Of a stretch of 64,000 bases of DNA, positions 19,848 to 28,862 are shown piece by piece (within the stretch, counting starts at the first letter, position 1; each line of letters opens with the position of its first letter). Source of the stretch: Halomonas sp. 328 (GTDB taxonomy: Bacteria > Pseudomonadota > Gammaproteobacteria > Pseudomonadales > Halomonadaceae); contig NZ_JADOTW010000015.1 in NCBI RefSeq assembly GCF_015645095.1, positions 40,319-104,318 on the forward strand, in the 5' to 3' direction. The notes under the pieces were generated by a model. That model ran no database searches. It saw nothing but the letters and a program-made list of their open reading frames with translations, and was not told the origin of the DNA. A program made the position numbers and the translations under genes.

Positions 19848-20926
19848 TGGTCGGCATCCCCGGCCTTGTCACTGGCCTGGCCGGCCTGCTGGCGCTCCCG
19901 GGCCTCGCGGCGGGCCTCCTTGCGGGCGCGCTCCTCGGCCTCCTGCTCCGCCTCGAAGCGGTCATAGGCCTCGATGATCCGCTGCACCATGGGGTGGCGC
20001 ACCACGTCCTTGGCGGCGAAGTGGGTCACGCCGATACCGGCGGTGCCCTTGAGCACCTCGAGGACCTGGATCAGCCCCGAGCTCTGGCCCCGGGGCAGGT
20101 CCACCTGGGTCACGTCGCCGGTGATCACCGCGGTGGAGCCGAAGCCGATCCGGGTCAGGAACATCTTCATCTGCTCGCGGGTGGTGTTCTGGCTCTCGTC
20201 GAGGATGATGAAGGAATTGTTGAGGGTACGGCCGCGCATGTAGGCGAGTGGCGCGATCTCGATGATCTGGCGCTCGATCAGCTTGCCTACCTGCTCGAAG
20301 CCGAGCATCTCGTAGAGGGCGTCATAGAGCGGGCGCAGGTAGGGGTCGATCTTCTGGGCCAGGTCGCCGGGCAGGAAGCCGAGCTTTTCGCCGGCCTCTA
20401 CCGCCGGGCGTACCAGCAGGATGCGCCGCACCTGCTGCTGGTTGAGGGCCTCCACCGCCGCGGCCACCGCCAGGTAGGTCTTGCCGGTCCCGGCCGGGCC
20501 GATACCGAAGTTGATATCGTGGTTGCGGATGCTCGACACATAGCCCTGCTGGTTCTGGCCGCGGGGCTTGATCACCACCTTGGGGGTGCGCAGCAGCACC
20601 TCCTGGTCGTCCAGGCTCCCTTCGTCCTCTTCCAGGGCCTCGAGGCCCGACTCCTGCAGGAAGAGGTGCACGGTGTCCGGCGACAGCTCGTCGACCTCGG
20701 CCTCCCGGTAGAGGTGCTCGAGCACATTGGCGGCGGCCTTGACCCGGGCGCCGGGGCCGGCCAGCTGGAAGGTGTTGCCGCGGTTGCGCAGGGTCACCCC
20801 GAGGCGGGATTCCACCAGCTTGAGGTGCTCGTCGCGCTGGCCGCAGAGATTGGCCAGGCGCAGCGGGTCGTTGGGCTCGAGGTTGAGGGTGATGATGCGA
20901 TTGGCCTGGGAACTGTGTTGGCTCAA
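19844..20926 (-). CDS. ybeZ: PhoH-like ATPase YbeZ
   Basis: 360 residues. The Walker A motif [11 protein letters not shown] and the Walker B-type [11 protein letters not shown] define the PhoH domain, with an N-terminal KH-like region before it. It acts with YbeY in RNA metabolism. The start codon is TTG, with AAGGA 10 bases upstream; no ATG near it fits. The C-terminal 40 residues are charged and helical. Confidence 0.94.
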   Translation of the reverse strand: MSQHSSQANRIITLNLEPNDPLRLANLCGQRDEHLKLVESRLGVTLRNRGNTFQLAGPGARVKAAANVLEHLYREAEVDELSPDTVHLFLQESGLEALEEDEGSLDDQEVLLRTPKVVIKPRGQNQQGYVSSIRNHDINFGIGPAGTGKTYLAVAAAVEALNQQQVRRILLVRPAVEAGEKLGFLPGDLAQKIDPYLRPLYDALYEMLGFEQVGKLIERQIIEIAPLAYMRGRTLNNSFIILDESQNTTREQMKMFLTRIGFGSTAVITGDVTQVDLPRGQSSGLIQVLEVLKGTAGIGVTHFAAKDVVRHPMVQRIIEAYDRFEAEQEAEERARKEARREARERQQAGQASDKAGDADQ

Positions 20927-20961
20927 GAGCAGAGGGTCCTTGGCAGGGGGAATGCGATGAG

Positions 20962-20987
20962 CTTAAAGCCCCGGACGGTGCCGGGGC
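20962..20987 (-). terminator. Terminator-like hairpin between miaB and ybeZ
   Basis: A 7-bp GC stem (20968-20974 with 20981-20987) is followed on the minus strand by TTTAAG. The T run is short, so termination may be partial. Confidence 0.5.
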
Positions 20988-21050
20988 AATGCCTGGGTGC
21001 GGCCCTGGAGTCGGGCTCCGCAGTGGGGCCGCAAGACGCCGCCGGGGCGG

Positions 21051-22394
21051 TCAGTAGCGCGCCGGGGAGGCCAGCTCGCCACGCAGGGAGTTGGGCAGTG
21101 CCTCGGTGATCTCCACGTCGACGAAGTAGCCGATCAGTTCCATGGGGTTGGCGGCGCGGAAGTTGACCACCCGGTTGTTCTCGGTGCGCCCGGAGAGCTG
21201 GCCCGGGTCCTTGGGCGAGAAACCGGTGACCAGGATGCGCTGGGTGCTGCCCACCATGCGCCGGCTGATCTGCATCGCCTGCTGGTTGATGCGCTCCTGG
21301 AGGATCGCCAGGCGCTGCTTCTTGACGCTCTCCGGCGTGTCGTCGTCGAGGCTGGCCGCCGGGGTGCCGGGGCGCGCCGAGTAGACGAAGCTGAAGGAGT
21401 GATCGAAGCCGATGCGATGGATCAGGTCCATGGTGGCCTCGAAGTCGTCGTCGCTCTCGCCGGGGAAGCCGATGATGAAGTCCGAGGAGAAGCTGATGTC
21501 CGGGCGCAGGTCGCGGATCCGCTCCATCTTCTCCACGTACTCCTCCACGCCGTGGCCGCGCTTCATGGCCGCCAGGATGCGGTCGGAGCCGGACTGCACC
21601 GGCAGGTGCAGGTGGCTGACCAGCTCGGGGATCTCGCCGTAGGCCTCGATCAGGCTGTCGGAGAATTCCACCGGGTGGGAGGTGGTGAAGCGGATGCGGT
21701 CGATGCCTTCCACCGCCGCCACGCAGGCGATCAGCTCGGCCAGGTCGATCTCGTCGCCGAGCTGGTTCTCGCCCCGGTAGGCGTTGACGTTCTGGCCCAG
21801 CAGGTTGATCTCGCGCACGCCCTGGTCGGCCAGGTGGATCACCTCGTCCATCACCGCCTCGAAGGGGCGCGAGACCTCCTCGCCACGGGTGTAGGGCACC
21901 ACGCAGAAGGTGCAGTACTTGGAGCAGCCTTCCATCACCGAGACGAAGGCGGTGGCGCCGTCGGAGCTGGGCTTGGGCAGGTGATCGAATTTCTCGATCT
22001 CCGGGAAGGTGACGTCCACCACCGAGATCTGGTTCTGTCGGCGGGAGTCGAGCATCGCCGGGACCCGGTGCAGGGTCTGGGGGCCGAAGACCATGTCCAC
22101 ATGGGGGGCCCGCTTGCGCAGCGCCTCGCCCTCCTGGCTGGCCACACAGCCACCGACGCCGATCACCAGCTCCGGGTTGCTCTCCTTGAGCTTCTTCCAG
22201 CGCCCCAGTTGATGGAAGACCTTCTCCTGGGCCTTTTCGCGGATCGAGCAGGTGTTGAGCAGGATCACGTCTGCCTGGGTCTCGTCGTCGGTCAGTTCCA
22301 GGTCGTGCGACTCGCCGAGCAGATCCGCCATGCGCGCGGAGTCATACTCGTTCATCTGGCAGCCGTGGGTCTTGATGAAGAGTTTCTTCGCCAT
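21051..22394 (-). CDS. miaB: tRNA-2-methylthio-N6-dimethylallyladenosine synthase MiaB
   Basis: 447 residues. It thiomethylates A37 of tRNAs that read U-starting codons. The N-terminal UPF0004 domain starts [19 protein letters not shown] and holds the auxiliary cluster Cys residues. The radical-SAM motif CSKYCTFC (Cys-3x-Cys-2x-Cys) and a C-terminal TRAM domain follow. The start at 22394 follows the family consensus although the Shine-Dalgarno is poor. It is divergent from the DUF1820 gene. Confidence 0.96.
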   Translation of the reverse strand: MAKKLFIKTHGCQMNEYDSARMADLLGESHDLELTDDETQADVILLNTCSIREKAQEKVFHQLGRWKKLKESNPELVIGVGGCVASQEGEALRKRAPHVDMVFGPQTLHRVPAMLDSRRQNQISVVDVTFPEIEKFDHLPKPSSDGATAFVSVMEGCSKYCTFCVVPYTRGEEVSRPFEAVMDEVIHLADQGVREINLLGQNVNAYRGENQLGDEIDLAELIACVAAVEGIDRIRFTTSHPVEFSDSLIEAYGEIPELVSHLHLPVQSGSDRILAAMKRGHGVEEYVEKMERIRDLRPDISFSSDFIIGFPGESDDDFEATMDLIHRIGFDHSFSFVYSARPGTPAASLDDDTPESVKKQRLAILQERINQQAMQISRRMVGSTQRILVTGFSPKDPGQLSGRTENNRVVNFRAANPMELIGYFVDVEITEALPNSLRGELASPARY

Positions 22395-22664
22395 AAGAAT
22401 CAGGGTCGCGGCACGTGGCCCGACGTTTCCGTCACCGGTTTGGGGTCTATAACAGGAGGGGCCTTGCGGCCTAGCGTGATTGTCTGGGCGCCGATTATAC
22501 GCACCCGTTCGGGCAGGAGCCAGCGCCCCTCGGCATGGCGACGAGGTCAGCCCCGTTCGTGCCGGGTTCGATGCGGGCGTGGCTATGATATTCTTGCCGG
22601 TCACGGTCCGGCGGGCGTGTCTGTCCACCGGCGAGGCGGTCAACTGAGGTCGAACAGAGTCACT

Positions 22665-22994
22665 ATGGCGTCAAAGCCGATCTATCGCGTGGTATTCCAT
22701 AATCAGGGTGAGGTCTGGGAGCTCTACGCACGGGAGATCTTCCAGAGCGAGCTGTGGGGCTTTATCGAGGTGGAGGAGCTGGTCTTCGAGGATGCCTCCA
22801 AGCTGGTGGTGGATCCCTCCAGCGACAAGCTGCGGCGCACCTTCGAGGGAGTCAATCGTAGCTATATCCCCTTGAATTCCATCGTACGTATCGATGAAGT
22901 GGAGCGCGGGGGCGTGGCCAAGGCGGTCAAGGCCGAAGGCAAGGTGGCGGAGTTTCCGCGCCCCATGAGCTGGCCACCCCGCGGTGAGGAGTAA
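22665..22994 (+). CDS. DUF1820 family protein
   Basis: 109 residues beginning [20 protein letters not shown], a widely conserved gammaproteobacterial family of unknown function, with the typical blocks [17 protein letters not shown] and [14 protein letters not shown]. It is soluble, with no membrane segment. It is divergent from miaB and probably monocistronic. Confidence 0.92.
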   Translation: MASKPIYRVVFHNQGEVWELYAREIFQSELWGFIEVEELVFEDASKLVVDPSSDKLRRTFEGVNRSYIPLNSIVRIDEVERGGVAKAVKAEGKVAEFPRPMSWPPRGEE

Positions 22995-23084
22995 GGCCCC
23001 GCCTTCGGTCAAAAAGTGATCGATTTGTAGGGATCGCAGCGCCGATGCCGGATACGAACTCTTCGCGAAGGGTTTTCCCAAGAC

Positions 23085-23107
23085 TTATCCACAGAAGCTG
23101 TGGATGG
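23085..23107. promoter_or_regulatory. DnaA-box-like inverted pair
   Basis: TTATCCACA (23085-23093) is the exact consensus DnaA box. The inverse, degenerate TGTGGATGG follows after five bases. A CTTCGCGAAG palindrome lies at 23061-23070. No DNA-replication gene is near, so a regulatory or titration site is only a possibility. Confidence 0.4.
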
Positions 23108-23119
23108 CAATCCGAGTGG

Positions 23120-23152
23120 GACAGGCTCGGCGAGGGAGTCGCCGAGCCTGTC
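23120..23152. other. Perfect 14-bp hairpin before the SH3-domain gene
   Basis: GACAGGCTCGGCGA pairs perfectly with TCGCCGAGCCTGTC across a GGGAG loop. There is no T tract. It may fold in the leader of the downstream mRNA. Confidence 0.55.
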
Positions 23153-23209
23153 GAAGATCGCCTGGGGCGGGGCCGCTGTGCTACCCGAGCCCATCACGAC
23201 GGCAGAGCT

Positions 23210-23833
23210 ATGAAACAATTCAACCCCTTGATCATGGGCCTGGTGCTGGGAGGCCTGAGCCTCTCCAGTCAGGTGCAGGCCGTAGAAGATCCGACCCACT
23301 GGGTCACCGATGAACTCAGCACCTTCGTGCGCAGCGGGCCCACCGATGGCTACCGCATCGTCGGCACCCTCACCGCCGGTGAACCGGTGCGTGCCCTGGA
23401 GAGCAGCGGCAATTACACCCGGGTGATCAACGCCAATGGCAATGCGGTCTGGGTGTTGACCAGCGAGCTGCAGGAGTCGCCCAGCGACCGGGTTCGCCTG
23501 CCGGCGCTGGAGAGCCGCGTGGACGAGCTGACCGCGGAGCTCGATGGCATCAACGAGCAGTGGGAGCGGCGAGTCTCCGGGATGACCGAGACCCTGGAGG
23601 TGCGCGAGGCGCGGATCGCCGAGCTGGAAGGGCGCAACCACCAGTTGGATGGCCAGGTGACCGAGGCCCAGCGCCGGGTGCGCGAACTGCAGGCGCGCCT
23701 GGATACCCAGGAGGAGGATCTGCTGCTGCGCTATTTCCTTTACGGGGGTGGGGTGGCCGGTGCCGGCCTGCTGGTGGGGCTGATCGTTCCCCATCTGCCG
23801 CGGCGTCGCAAGAAGCGCGATCGCTGGTTCTAA
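23210..23833 (+). CDS. Exported SH3-domain/coiled-coil membrane protein, YgiM-like (TIGR04211)
   Basis: 207 residues. A signal peptide (MKQFNPLIMGLVLGGLSLSS...QA) precedes a bacterial SH3 domain (LSTFVRSGPTDGYRIVGTL). A long charged coiled coil at about 90-165 follows, then one membrane segment (YGGGVAGAGLLVGLIVP) and a basic tail. This layout fits the TIGR04211 group. The function is unknown; the SH3 domain suggests peptidoglycan contact. In-frame codons upstream reach 23045 but lack a signal peptide. Confidence 0.88.
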   Translation: MKQFNPLIMGLVLGGLSLSSQVQAVEDPTHWVTDELSTFVRSGPTDGYRIVGTLTAGEPVRALESSGNYTRVINANGNAVWVLTSELQESPSDRVRLPALESRVDELTAELDGINEQWERRVSGMTETLEVREARIAELEGRNHQLDGQVTEAQRRVRELQARLDTQEEDLLLRYFLYGGGVAGAGLLVGLIVPHLPRRRKKRDRWF

Positions 23834-23861
23834 GTGTCAGGTACTGGGCTACTAGAGAACC

Positions 23862-24068
23862 GGGGCTACCCTGGGACAGGCCCGGAAGGCCGGACCCACG
23901 CGAAGACGCTGTGAACCCCTCCCTGGGCGCTCGACTTTTTCCTGCGAAGCTACGCAATCCTGCTTCGCTTGCAGGGCCGGGGTAGGCCATCCATGGCCTA
24001 CCCGTTCGGAGGAATCCTCCTCACCCCTGGAAAAAGACGCTTCGCTAAGGCCTGCTCCCAGCGCCCCT
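23862..24068 (+). repeat. Dispersed palindromic intergenic repeat, long form, copy B
   Basis: It starts GGGGCTACCCTGGGACAGG and contains GCTGTGAACCCCTCCCTGGG. About 90 extra inner bases with several small hairpins follow (GGCCATCCATGGCC, GGAGGAATCCTCC), and it ends CTCCCAGCGCCCC. The inner part matches copy C at 25861-26050. Confidence 0.85.
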
Positions 24069-24121
24069 CCGTGACTCTGGTTTCGCTAGTTTGACCAGAG
24101 ATTCAAAGAGGTTGAGGACCA

Positions 24122-24760
24122 ATGGATAGCGTTCAGGAAAACGAATGGTTGGCGCGCTGGCGGGAAGGTCGGATCGGCTTTCACCGCGAGGCGGCGCATC
24201 CGGCGCTGGTGCGTTACTGGCCGAGGCTCGGCGTACCCGCGGCCACCAAGGTGCTGGTGCCGCTGTGTGGCAAGAGCCTGGACATGCGCTGGCTGGCCGA
24301 GCAGGGGCATCCGGTGCTGGGCATCGAGCTGGCCAGCGAGGCAATCGGCCAGTTCGTGGCCGAGGGCGAGGGGCCGGCGTCCCGCTATCGCCAGGGTGAT
24401 TTCGAGGTCACTCGCCAGGGCAGCGTGGAGCTCTGGTGTGGCGACTTCTTCCACTTTCATCTGCCCCAGGCCGCGGAGGTGGGCGCCTTCTATGATCGCG
24501 CCGCCCTGATCGCCCTGCCGGAGGCGACCCGCCAGCGCTATGCCTTCCATCTTGCCCAACTGATGTCGCCGGGTAGCCGGGGACTGCTGGTCAGCCTGAC
24601 TCGCCCGGACCGGGCTGGGCCGCCCTTCAGCGTCGAGGCCGAGGAGGTGGAGCGCCTGTTCGGCGCCAACTTCGAGCTGCGGCACCTGGACGATGCCGAG
24701 CCGGAGGCCAATGGCTTCCGCGAGAGCGTCTGGTCGCTGAAGCGCAGAGGGCCTTATTGA
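24122..24760 (+). CDS. tpm: Thiopurine S-methyltransferase
   Basis: 212 residues. SAM-dependent methyltransferase of the bacterial Tpm type, starting with WLARWREGRIGFH and continuing with VLVPLCGKSLDMRWLAEQG and GIELASEAIGQF (SAM site) and FYDRAALIALP. In bacteria this family methylates selenium or tellurium compounds as well as thiopurines. It stands alone between a dispersed repeat and the TTGTACA-rich region. Confidence 0.94.
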   Translation: MDSVQENEWLARWREGRIGFHREAAHPALVRYWPRLGVPAATKVLVPLCGKSLDMRWLAEQGHPVLGIELASEAIGQFVAEGEGPASRYRQGDFEVTRQGSVELWCGDFFHFHLPQAAEVGAFYDRAALIALPEATRQRYAFHLAQLMSPGSRGLLVSLTRPDRAGPPFSVEAEEVERLFGANFELRHLDDAEPEANGFRESVWSLKRRGPY

Positions 24761-24779
24761 CCGCCCTGGTGAGACAAGC

Positions 24780-24854
24780 CTTGTACAAATATCCCCGAGT
24801 CGACTTTTCTTGTACAGGATTTTGCCTTATCTTGTACAAGAATCGATGACTCGG
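24780..24854 (+). promoter_or_regulatory. Three CTTGTACA repeats ahead of a small gene
   Basis: CTTGTACA occurs at 24780, 24809 and 24831, the last as the palindrome CTTGTACAAG. CCCGAGTC (24794-24801) and GACTCGGG (24847-24854) form an inverted repeat around two of them. Spacing of 29 and 22 bases suggests a multi-site operator. The regulator is unknown. Confidence 0.6.
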
Positions 24855-24865
24855 GAGATACCACC

Positions 24866-25036
24866 ATGTTCGGACTCTTCAAGCGAGACCCCAGTAAGCG
24901 CTTGCTCCGGGCCTATGAGCGCAAGCTGACCGAGGCCATGGAGGCTTCCCGAAATGGCGATATGCGCGCCAATGCGCGCCTGACCGAGGAGGCCGAGGCC
25001 CTGCGTCAGGAGCTCCAGGCCCTTCGCCAGGCTTGA
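24866..25036 (+). CDS. DUF6435/Lacal_2735-like small protein
   Basis: 56 residues starting MFGLFKRDPSKRLLRAYERK and continuing as a charged amphipathic helix. The pattern of a small hydrophobic start followed by helices rich in Glu, Arg and Ala matches the Lacal_2735/DUF6435 group of unknown function. GGGAGA precedes the ATG. It has its own upstream operator-like repeats and a strong terminator, so it is a real monocistronic gene despite its size. Confidence 0.85.
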   Translation: MFGLFKRDPSKRLLRAYERKLTEAMEASRNGDMRANARLTEEAEALRQELQALRQA

Positions 25037-25055
25037 GCCTTGCTCAATGCACCAA

Positions 25056-25094
25056 CGCCAAGGGGCGCCTTCATAGGCGCCCCTTGGCGTTTTT
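25056..25094. terminator. Strong terminator between the small gene and the lipoprotein gene
   Basis: A perfect 14-bp stem (25056-25069 with 25076-25089) has a TTCATA loop and is followed by five T. It may serve both convergent genes. Confidence 0.93.
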
Positions 25095-25116
25095 ATGGTG
25101 GTGTTAGCGCAGGTGA

Positions 25117-25743
25117 TCAGCGGGCCAGCAGGGCACCCAGCTCCGGGTCCCGGAAGCTGCGGTTGAGGCCGTCGCTGAGCAGTTCGTTGACCATCTGGGT
25201 ATTGGCCTCGCGGCTGGGGCGCAGGGCATAGCTCTGGGTACGTCGCGAGGTATAGGTGCCGGTATAGGTGGTGCCGGCGTTGACCGCCTCGGCCTGGAAG
25301 ACCGCCTCCAGTACCGCCTCGCCGAGGACCGGCACGCCGTCGCCACGGGCATAGTCCAGGCGCATCAGGGTGAGGGTCAGCCGCGGGGTGCCATCGACCT
25401 GGCGCGTGGGGCTGAAGCCCATCTGGCGCACCGCCTCCTCGGCCTGGGCCTGGAGCTTGGGCACCAGCTCGTGGGCATGCACGGTAATGGTGGCGGCGGA
25501 CATCTCGGCGCCGCTGCGGGTACCCAGCACCTCGCTGTCGCGGCCGTCCACCACATGCACCGCCACCGCCTGGCCCTGGCCGCTGCGCGGCAGCTCGGCG
25601 CTGACCCGGGGGTCCACCTGCAGGTAGTGGGGGCTGGTGCAGCCCGCCAGCAACAAGGCGAAGAGCCCGAGGGCCAGGGCCTGGAGTCGGAGCATGGGGC
25701 TGGGCTTAGGACTGGACTTCGGGCTGGGCTTAGGGCTGGGCAT
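25117..25743 (-). CDS. YajG-like outer-membrane lipoprotein with SPKP-repeat N-terminus
   Basis: 208 residues. The lipobox LLAGC follows the hydrophobic stretch MLRLQALALGLFA. The rest resembles the YajG family of periplasmic-facing lipoproteins of unknown role. The ATG at 25743 has GGAG at good distance, which adds a 16-residue Pro/Ser/Lys repeat before the signal peptide. The internal ATG at 25695 gives a normal signal peptide but has no Shine-Dalgarno. Confidence 0.85.
   Translation of the reverse strand: MPSPKPSPKSSPKPSPMLRLQALALGLFALLLAGCTSPHYLQVDPRVSAELPRSGQGQAVAVHVVDGRDSEVLGTRSGAEMSAATITVHAHELVPKLQAQAEEAVRQMGFSPTRQVDGTPRLTLTLMRLDYARGDGVPVLGEAVLEAVFQAEAVNAGTTYTGTYTSRRTQSYALRPSREANTQMVNELLSDGLNRSFRDPELGALLAR
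25693..25740 (-). repeat. Four 12-bp tandem repeats in the lipoprotein start
   Basis: On the minus strand CCCAGCCCTAAG recurs four times with small changes and encodes PSPK, PSPK, SSPK and PSPM. Gain or loss of a unit keeps the reading frame. Confidence 0.85.
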
Positions 25744-25860
25744 AGGACGGGTCTCCAATAACAACGCCTCGGCGGGATGCCGAGGCGAGTATAGGGGGCG
25801 GGTGCCGCGCCTGGAAAGCGATGGATGCCCCGAATAAGACTTCGTAGCTGGCATGGCTAA

Positions 25861-26050
25861 GGGGCGCTGGGGGCAGGGCGGAGCGGGGGTTTTTTGCCAT
25901 GGGTGAGGAGCACTGCTCCGAACGGGCTTGCCATGGATGGCCAGCCCCGGCCCTGTGAGCGGAGCAGGATGCGAGAGCGAAGCAGGGCAAAAGTAGCGCC
26001 CAGGGAGGGGTTTACCGCGCCCCGCGAAGGCCTGCCCCCAGGTTAGCCCC
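25861..26050 (-). repeat. Dispersed palindromic intergenic repeat, long form, copy C (inverted)
   Basis: It reads GGGGCGCTGGGGGCAGGG to CCTGCCCCCAGGTTAGCCCC, the reverse orientation of copies A, B and D. The interior holds GGCCAGCCCCGGCCCTG and AGCGCCCAGGGAGGGGTT. It fills the gap between the lipoprotein gene and cysA. Confidence 0.85.
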
Positions 26051-26080
26051 GGGCCTCTTCAACTGCCGGCTGTTATCGAC

Positions 26081-27178
26081 TCAGGCCAGGCTGGGCTTGG
26101 CCGCCGGCCGGTCCTCGGCGCCGAAGCGGTGCCAGCGCTGGGGCCGGGCATGGAGGCGCTGGCCGCGCCTGACGTCGAGGCGCTCGAAATCGCCATGGCC
26201 GATGGTGGCGAGCCAGGGCTCGGCGAGCCAGTCGGCGGCCAGCTCGACGCGCACCTCGGCGCCCACCGGCACCACGGCGGTGACCGTCACCGGCAGGTGG
26301 GCGGTGGCACTGGGGGCGGCGTCCAGGCTCAGCTCATGGGGACGCAGCAGCAGCTCCTGGGGCCCCTCGGGCAGGTCGACCGCCAGGCGGGCCTCGCCGC
26401 AGGTCAGCACGCCGTCGCGCACCTCGCCCTCCAGGCGATTGACGTCGCCCAGGAACTCGAAGACGAAGCGGTTGGCCGGGGCCCGATAGAGGTCCGCGGG
26501 GGCATCGATCTGCTCGATGCGGCCATCGCTCATCACCACCACCCGGTCGGAGAGCTCCAGGGCCTCCTCCTGGTCGTGGGTGACGAAGACGCTGGTGAAG
26601 TTCAGCTCGTCATGCAGGTGGCGCAGCCAGCGGCGCAGGTCCTGGCGTACCTTGGCGTCCAGGGCACCGAAGGGTTCGTCGAGCAGCAGTACCTCGGGGC
26701 GCAGGGCCAGGGCCCGGGCCAGGGAGACCCGCTGCTGCTGGCCGCCGGAGAGCTCCGCCGGGTAGCGCTTGGCGAAGCGTTCCAACTGCACCATCTCCAG
26801 CAATTGGTGCACCCGGGTGCGGATCTCGCCGCTCGAGGGGCGGCTCTTGCGCGGCTGCACGGTGAGGCCGAAGGCCACGTTGTCGAACACCGTCATGTGC
26901 TTGAACAGCGCGTAGTGCTGGAAGACGAAGCCGATGCGCCGGTCCCGCACATGCACGTCGGTGACGTCGCGGCTGCCGAAGTGGATGGTGCCGGCCGGGT
27001 TGCGGTCGGCCTGCTCGAGGCCGGCGATGATCCGCAGCAAGGTGGTCTTGCCGGAGCCGGAGGGACCCAGCAGGCCCACCAGTTCGCCGCTGGCGATCTC
27101 CAGGTCGATGGGCTCCAGGGCCCGGGGCGTGCCCGGACGGCCGTAGGTCTTGGCGATTTGGCTCAGGCGAATGCCCAT
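26081..27178 (-). CDS. cysA: Sulfate/thiosulfate ABC transporter ATPase CysA
   Basis: 365 residues. Walker [10 protein letters not shown] at 38-46, signature LSGGQQQR, Walker [12 protein letters not shown], then a TOBE-type C-terminal domain. It powers the CysTW permease. The ATG at 27178 follows the family consensus and lies two bases after the cysW stop; 10 upstream codons overlap cysW. Confidence 0.95.
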   Translation of the reverse strand: MGIRLSQIAKTYGRPGTPRALEPIDLEIASGELVGLLGPSGSGKTTLLRIIAGLEQADRNPAGTIHFGSRDVTDVHVRDRRIGFVFQHYALFKHMTVFDNVAFGLTVQPRKSRPSSGEIRTRVHQLLEMVQLERFAKRYPAELSGGQQQRVSLARALALRPEVLLLDEPFGALDAKVRQDLRRWLRHLHDELNFTSVFVTHDQEEALELSDRVVVMSDGRIEQIDAPADLYRAPANRFVFEFLGDVNRLEGEVRDGVLTCGEARLAVDLPEGPQELLLRPHELSLDAAPSATAHLPVTVTAVVPVGAEVRVELAADWLAEPWLATIGHGDFERLDVRRGQRLHARPQRWHRFGAEDRPAAKPSLA

Positions 27179-27180
27179 GA

Positions 27181-28002
27181 TCAAGCCTCCCGGCGCGCGG
27201 CGCGCCATTCCAGGCCGGCCTTGGCGGCCAGCGTGAACAGGGCGATCAGGGCCAGTAACGCAGCACTGGCGAAGGCGCCCACGGTGTTGTAGTCCTGGTA
27301 GAGCTGCTCCAGGTGCAGCGGCAGGGTATTGGTCTGGCCGCGGATGGCCCCGGAGACCACCGAGACGGCGCCGAACTCGCCCACCGCCCGGGCATTGGTG
27401 AGGATCACCCCGTAGAGCAGCGCCCAGCGGATATTGGGCAGGGTCACCCGGCGGAAGATGGTGGCGCCGGAGGCGCCCAGGGTCACCGCCGCTTCCTCTT
27501 CCCGGGAACCCTGGGCCTGCATCAGCGGGATCAGCTCCCGGGCCACGAAGGGGCAGGTGACGAAGATGGTCACCATCAGGATCCCCGGCCAGGCGAACAT
27601 CAGCTGGATGTCGTGGCCATCCAGCCAGCCACCGACCCAGCCGTTGCGGCCGTAGAGCAGCAGGTAGATCAGCCCCGCCACGACCGGCGACACGGCGAAG
27701 GGGATATCGATCAGGGTCTGCAGCAGGCGCCGCCCCGGGAAGCTGAAGCGGGTCACCAGCCAGGCCAGGGCCACGCCGAACACCAGGCAGACGGGAATCG
27801 TCAGCACGGTGATAAAGAGCGTCAGGCCGATGGCGCGTAGCGTGTAGTGGTCGCTGACATTGGCCCAGAAGACGCCCATGCCCTGGGTGAAGGCCTGGGC
27901 GAAGATGGCCACCAGGGGCAGCAGCAGGAAGAGCGCCGAGAGAACCAGGGCGGCGCCAATCAGTCCCCGGCGCACCGCCGGGGCATCACCGATCCGTTGC
28001 AT
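27181..28002 (-). CDS. cysW: Sulfate/thiosulfate ABC transporter permease CysW
   Basis: 273 residues with six membrane segments and the inner-membrane EAA loop ([22 protein letters not shown]). The block [19 protein letters not shown] is typical of CysW. Its ATG shares one base with the cysT stop (TGATG). Confidence 0.95.
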   Translation of the reverse strand: MQRIGDAPAVRRGLIGAALVLSALFLLLPLVAIFAQAFTQGMGVFWANVSDHYTLRAIGLTLFITVLTIPVCLVFGVALAWLVTRFSFPGRRLLQTLIDIPFAVSPVVAGLIYLLLYGRNGWVGGWLDGHDIQLMFAWPGILMVTIFVTCPFVARELIPLMQAQGSREEEAAVTLGASGATIFRRVTLPNIRWALLYGVILTNARAVGEFGAVSVVSGAIRGQTNTLPLHLEQLYQDYNTVGAFASAALLALIALFTLAAKAGLEWRAARREA

Positions 28003-28856
28003 CAGCCACGCCCCCCATGCAGGCGCTTGATAAAGCGCCCCTGCCAGACATTGATCGCCAGGAGCAGGGCCAGCGACACCATCAGCACCACCGAGGCGAT
28101 GGCCGAGGCGCCCACGTAGTCGTACTCCTGGAGCTTGACGAAGATCATCAGGGCGGTGATCTCGGTTTCAAAAGGCATGTTGCCGGCGATAAAGATGATG
28201 GCGCCGAACTCGCCCAGCGAGCGGACGAAGGCCAGGCCCGTGCCGGTCACCAGCGCCGGCCACAGGTGCGGCAGGATCACCCGGCGGAAGGCGGTGGCGT
28301 CACTGGCGCCCAGGGTCAGGGCCGCCTCGTCCACCTCCTGGGGCAGGTCCTCCAGCACCGGCTGCACGGTACGCACCACGAAGGGGATGCTGGTAAAGGC
28401 CATGGCCAGGGCGATGCCCACCCAGGTGTAGGCCACCTGCAGGCCCAGCGGTTCGAGCAGCCGTCCCATCCAGCCGTTGCTGGCGTAGAGGGTGGCCAGG
28501 GTGATGCCGGCCACCGCCGTGGGCAGGGCGAAGGGCAGGTCCATCAGGGCGTCGAGCAGGCGCTTGCCGGGAAACTCGTAGCGCACCAGCACCCAGGCCA
28601 GCAGCAGGCCGAAGGCGCCGTTGACCAGCGCCGCCAGGGCGGCGGCGCCGATGGTCACGGTGTAGCTGGCGACGACCCGGCCATCGCTGATGATGGCCCA
28701 GTATTCGGCCAGGCTGATGCCGGAGAGCTGCCCTACCAGGCTGGTCATGGGCAGCAACAGCACCAGCGAGACGAACATCAGGCTGATGCCCAGCGACAGG
28801 CCGAAGCCGGGCAGGACCCGGCGACGACCCGTGAGGCGGGGAAGGGCGAGGCTCAT
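28002..28856 (-). CDS. cysT: Sulfate/thiosulfate ABC transporter permease CysT
   Basis: 284 residues with six membrane segments, an EAA loop (DEAALTLGASDATAFRRVILP) and the CysT block SLGEFGAIIFIAGNMPFETEI. It starts 6 bases after the stop of the binding-protein gene. It partners CysW in the inner membrane. Confidence 0.95.
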   Translation of the reverse strand: MSLALPRLTGRRRVLPGFGLSLGISLMFVSLVLLLPMTSLVGQLSGISLAEYWAIISDGRVVASYTVTIGAAALAALVNGAFGLLLAWVLVRYEFPGKRLLDALMDLPFALPTAVAGITLATLYASNGWMGRLLEPLGLQVAYTWVGIALAMAFTSIPFVVRTVQPVLEDLPQEVDEAALTLGASDATAFRRVILPHLWPALVTGTGLAFVRSLGEFGAIIFIAGNMPFETEITALMIFVKLQEYDYVGASAIASVVLMVSLALLLAINVWQGRFIKRLHGGRG

Positions 28857-28862
28857 GGGGAC

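Noticed and set aside
23085..23107. Replication origin suggested by the DnaA box
   Set aside because: Only one consensus box and no dnaA, dnaN, gyrB or AT-rich unwinding region nearby.
23045..23209. N-terminal extension of the SH3-domain gene
   Set aside because: The extension would bury the signal peptide and overlaps the DnaA-like box and hairpin. The start at 23210 gives a normal signal sequence.
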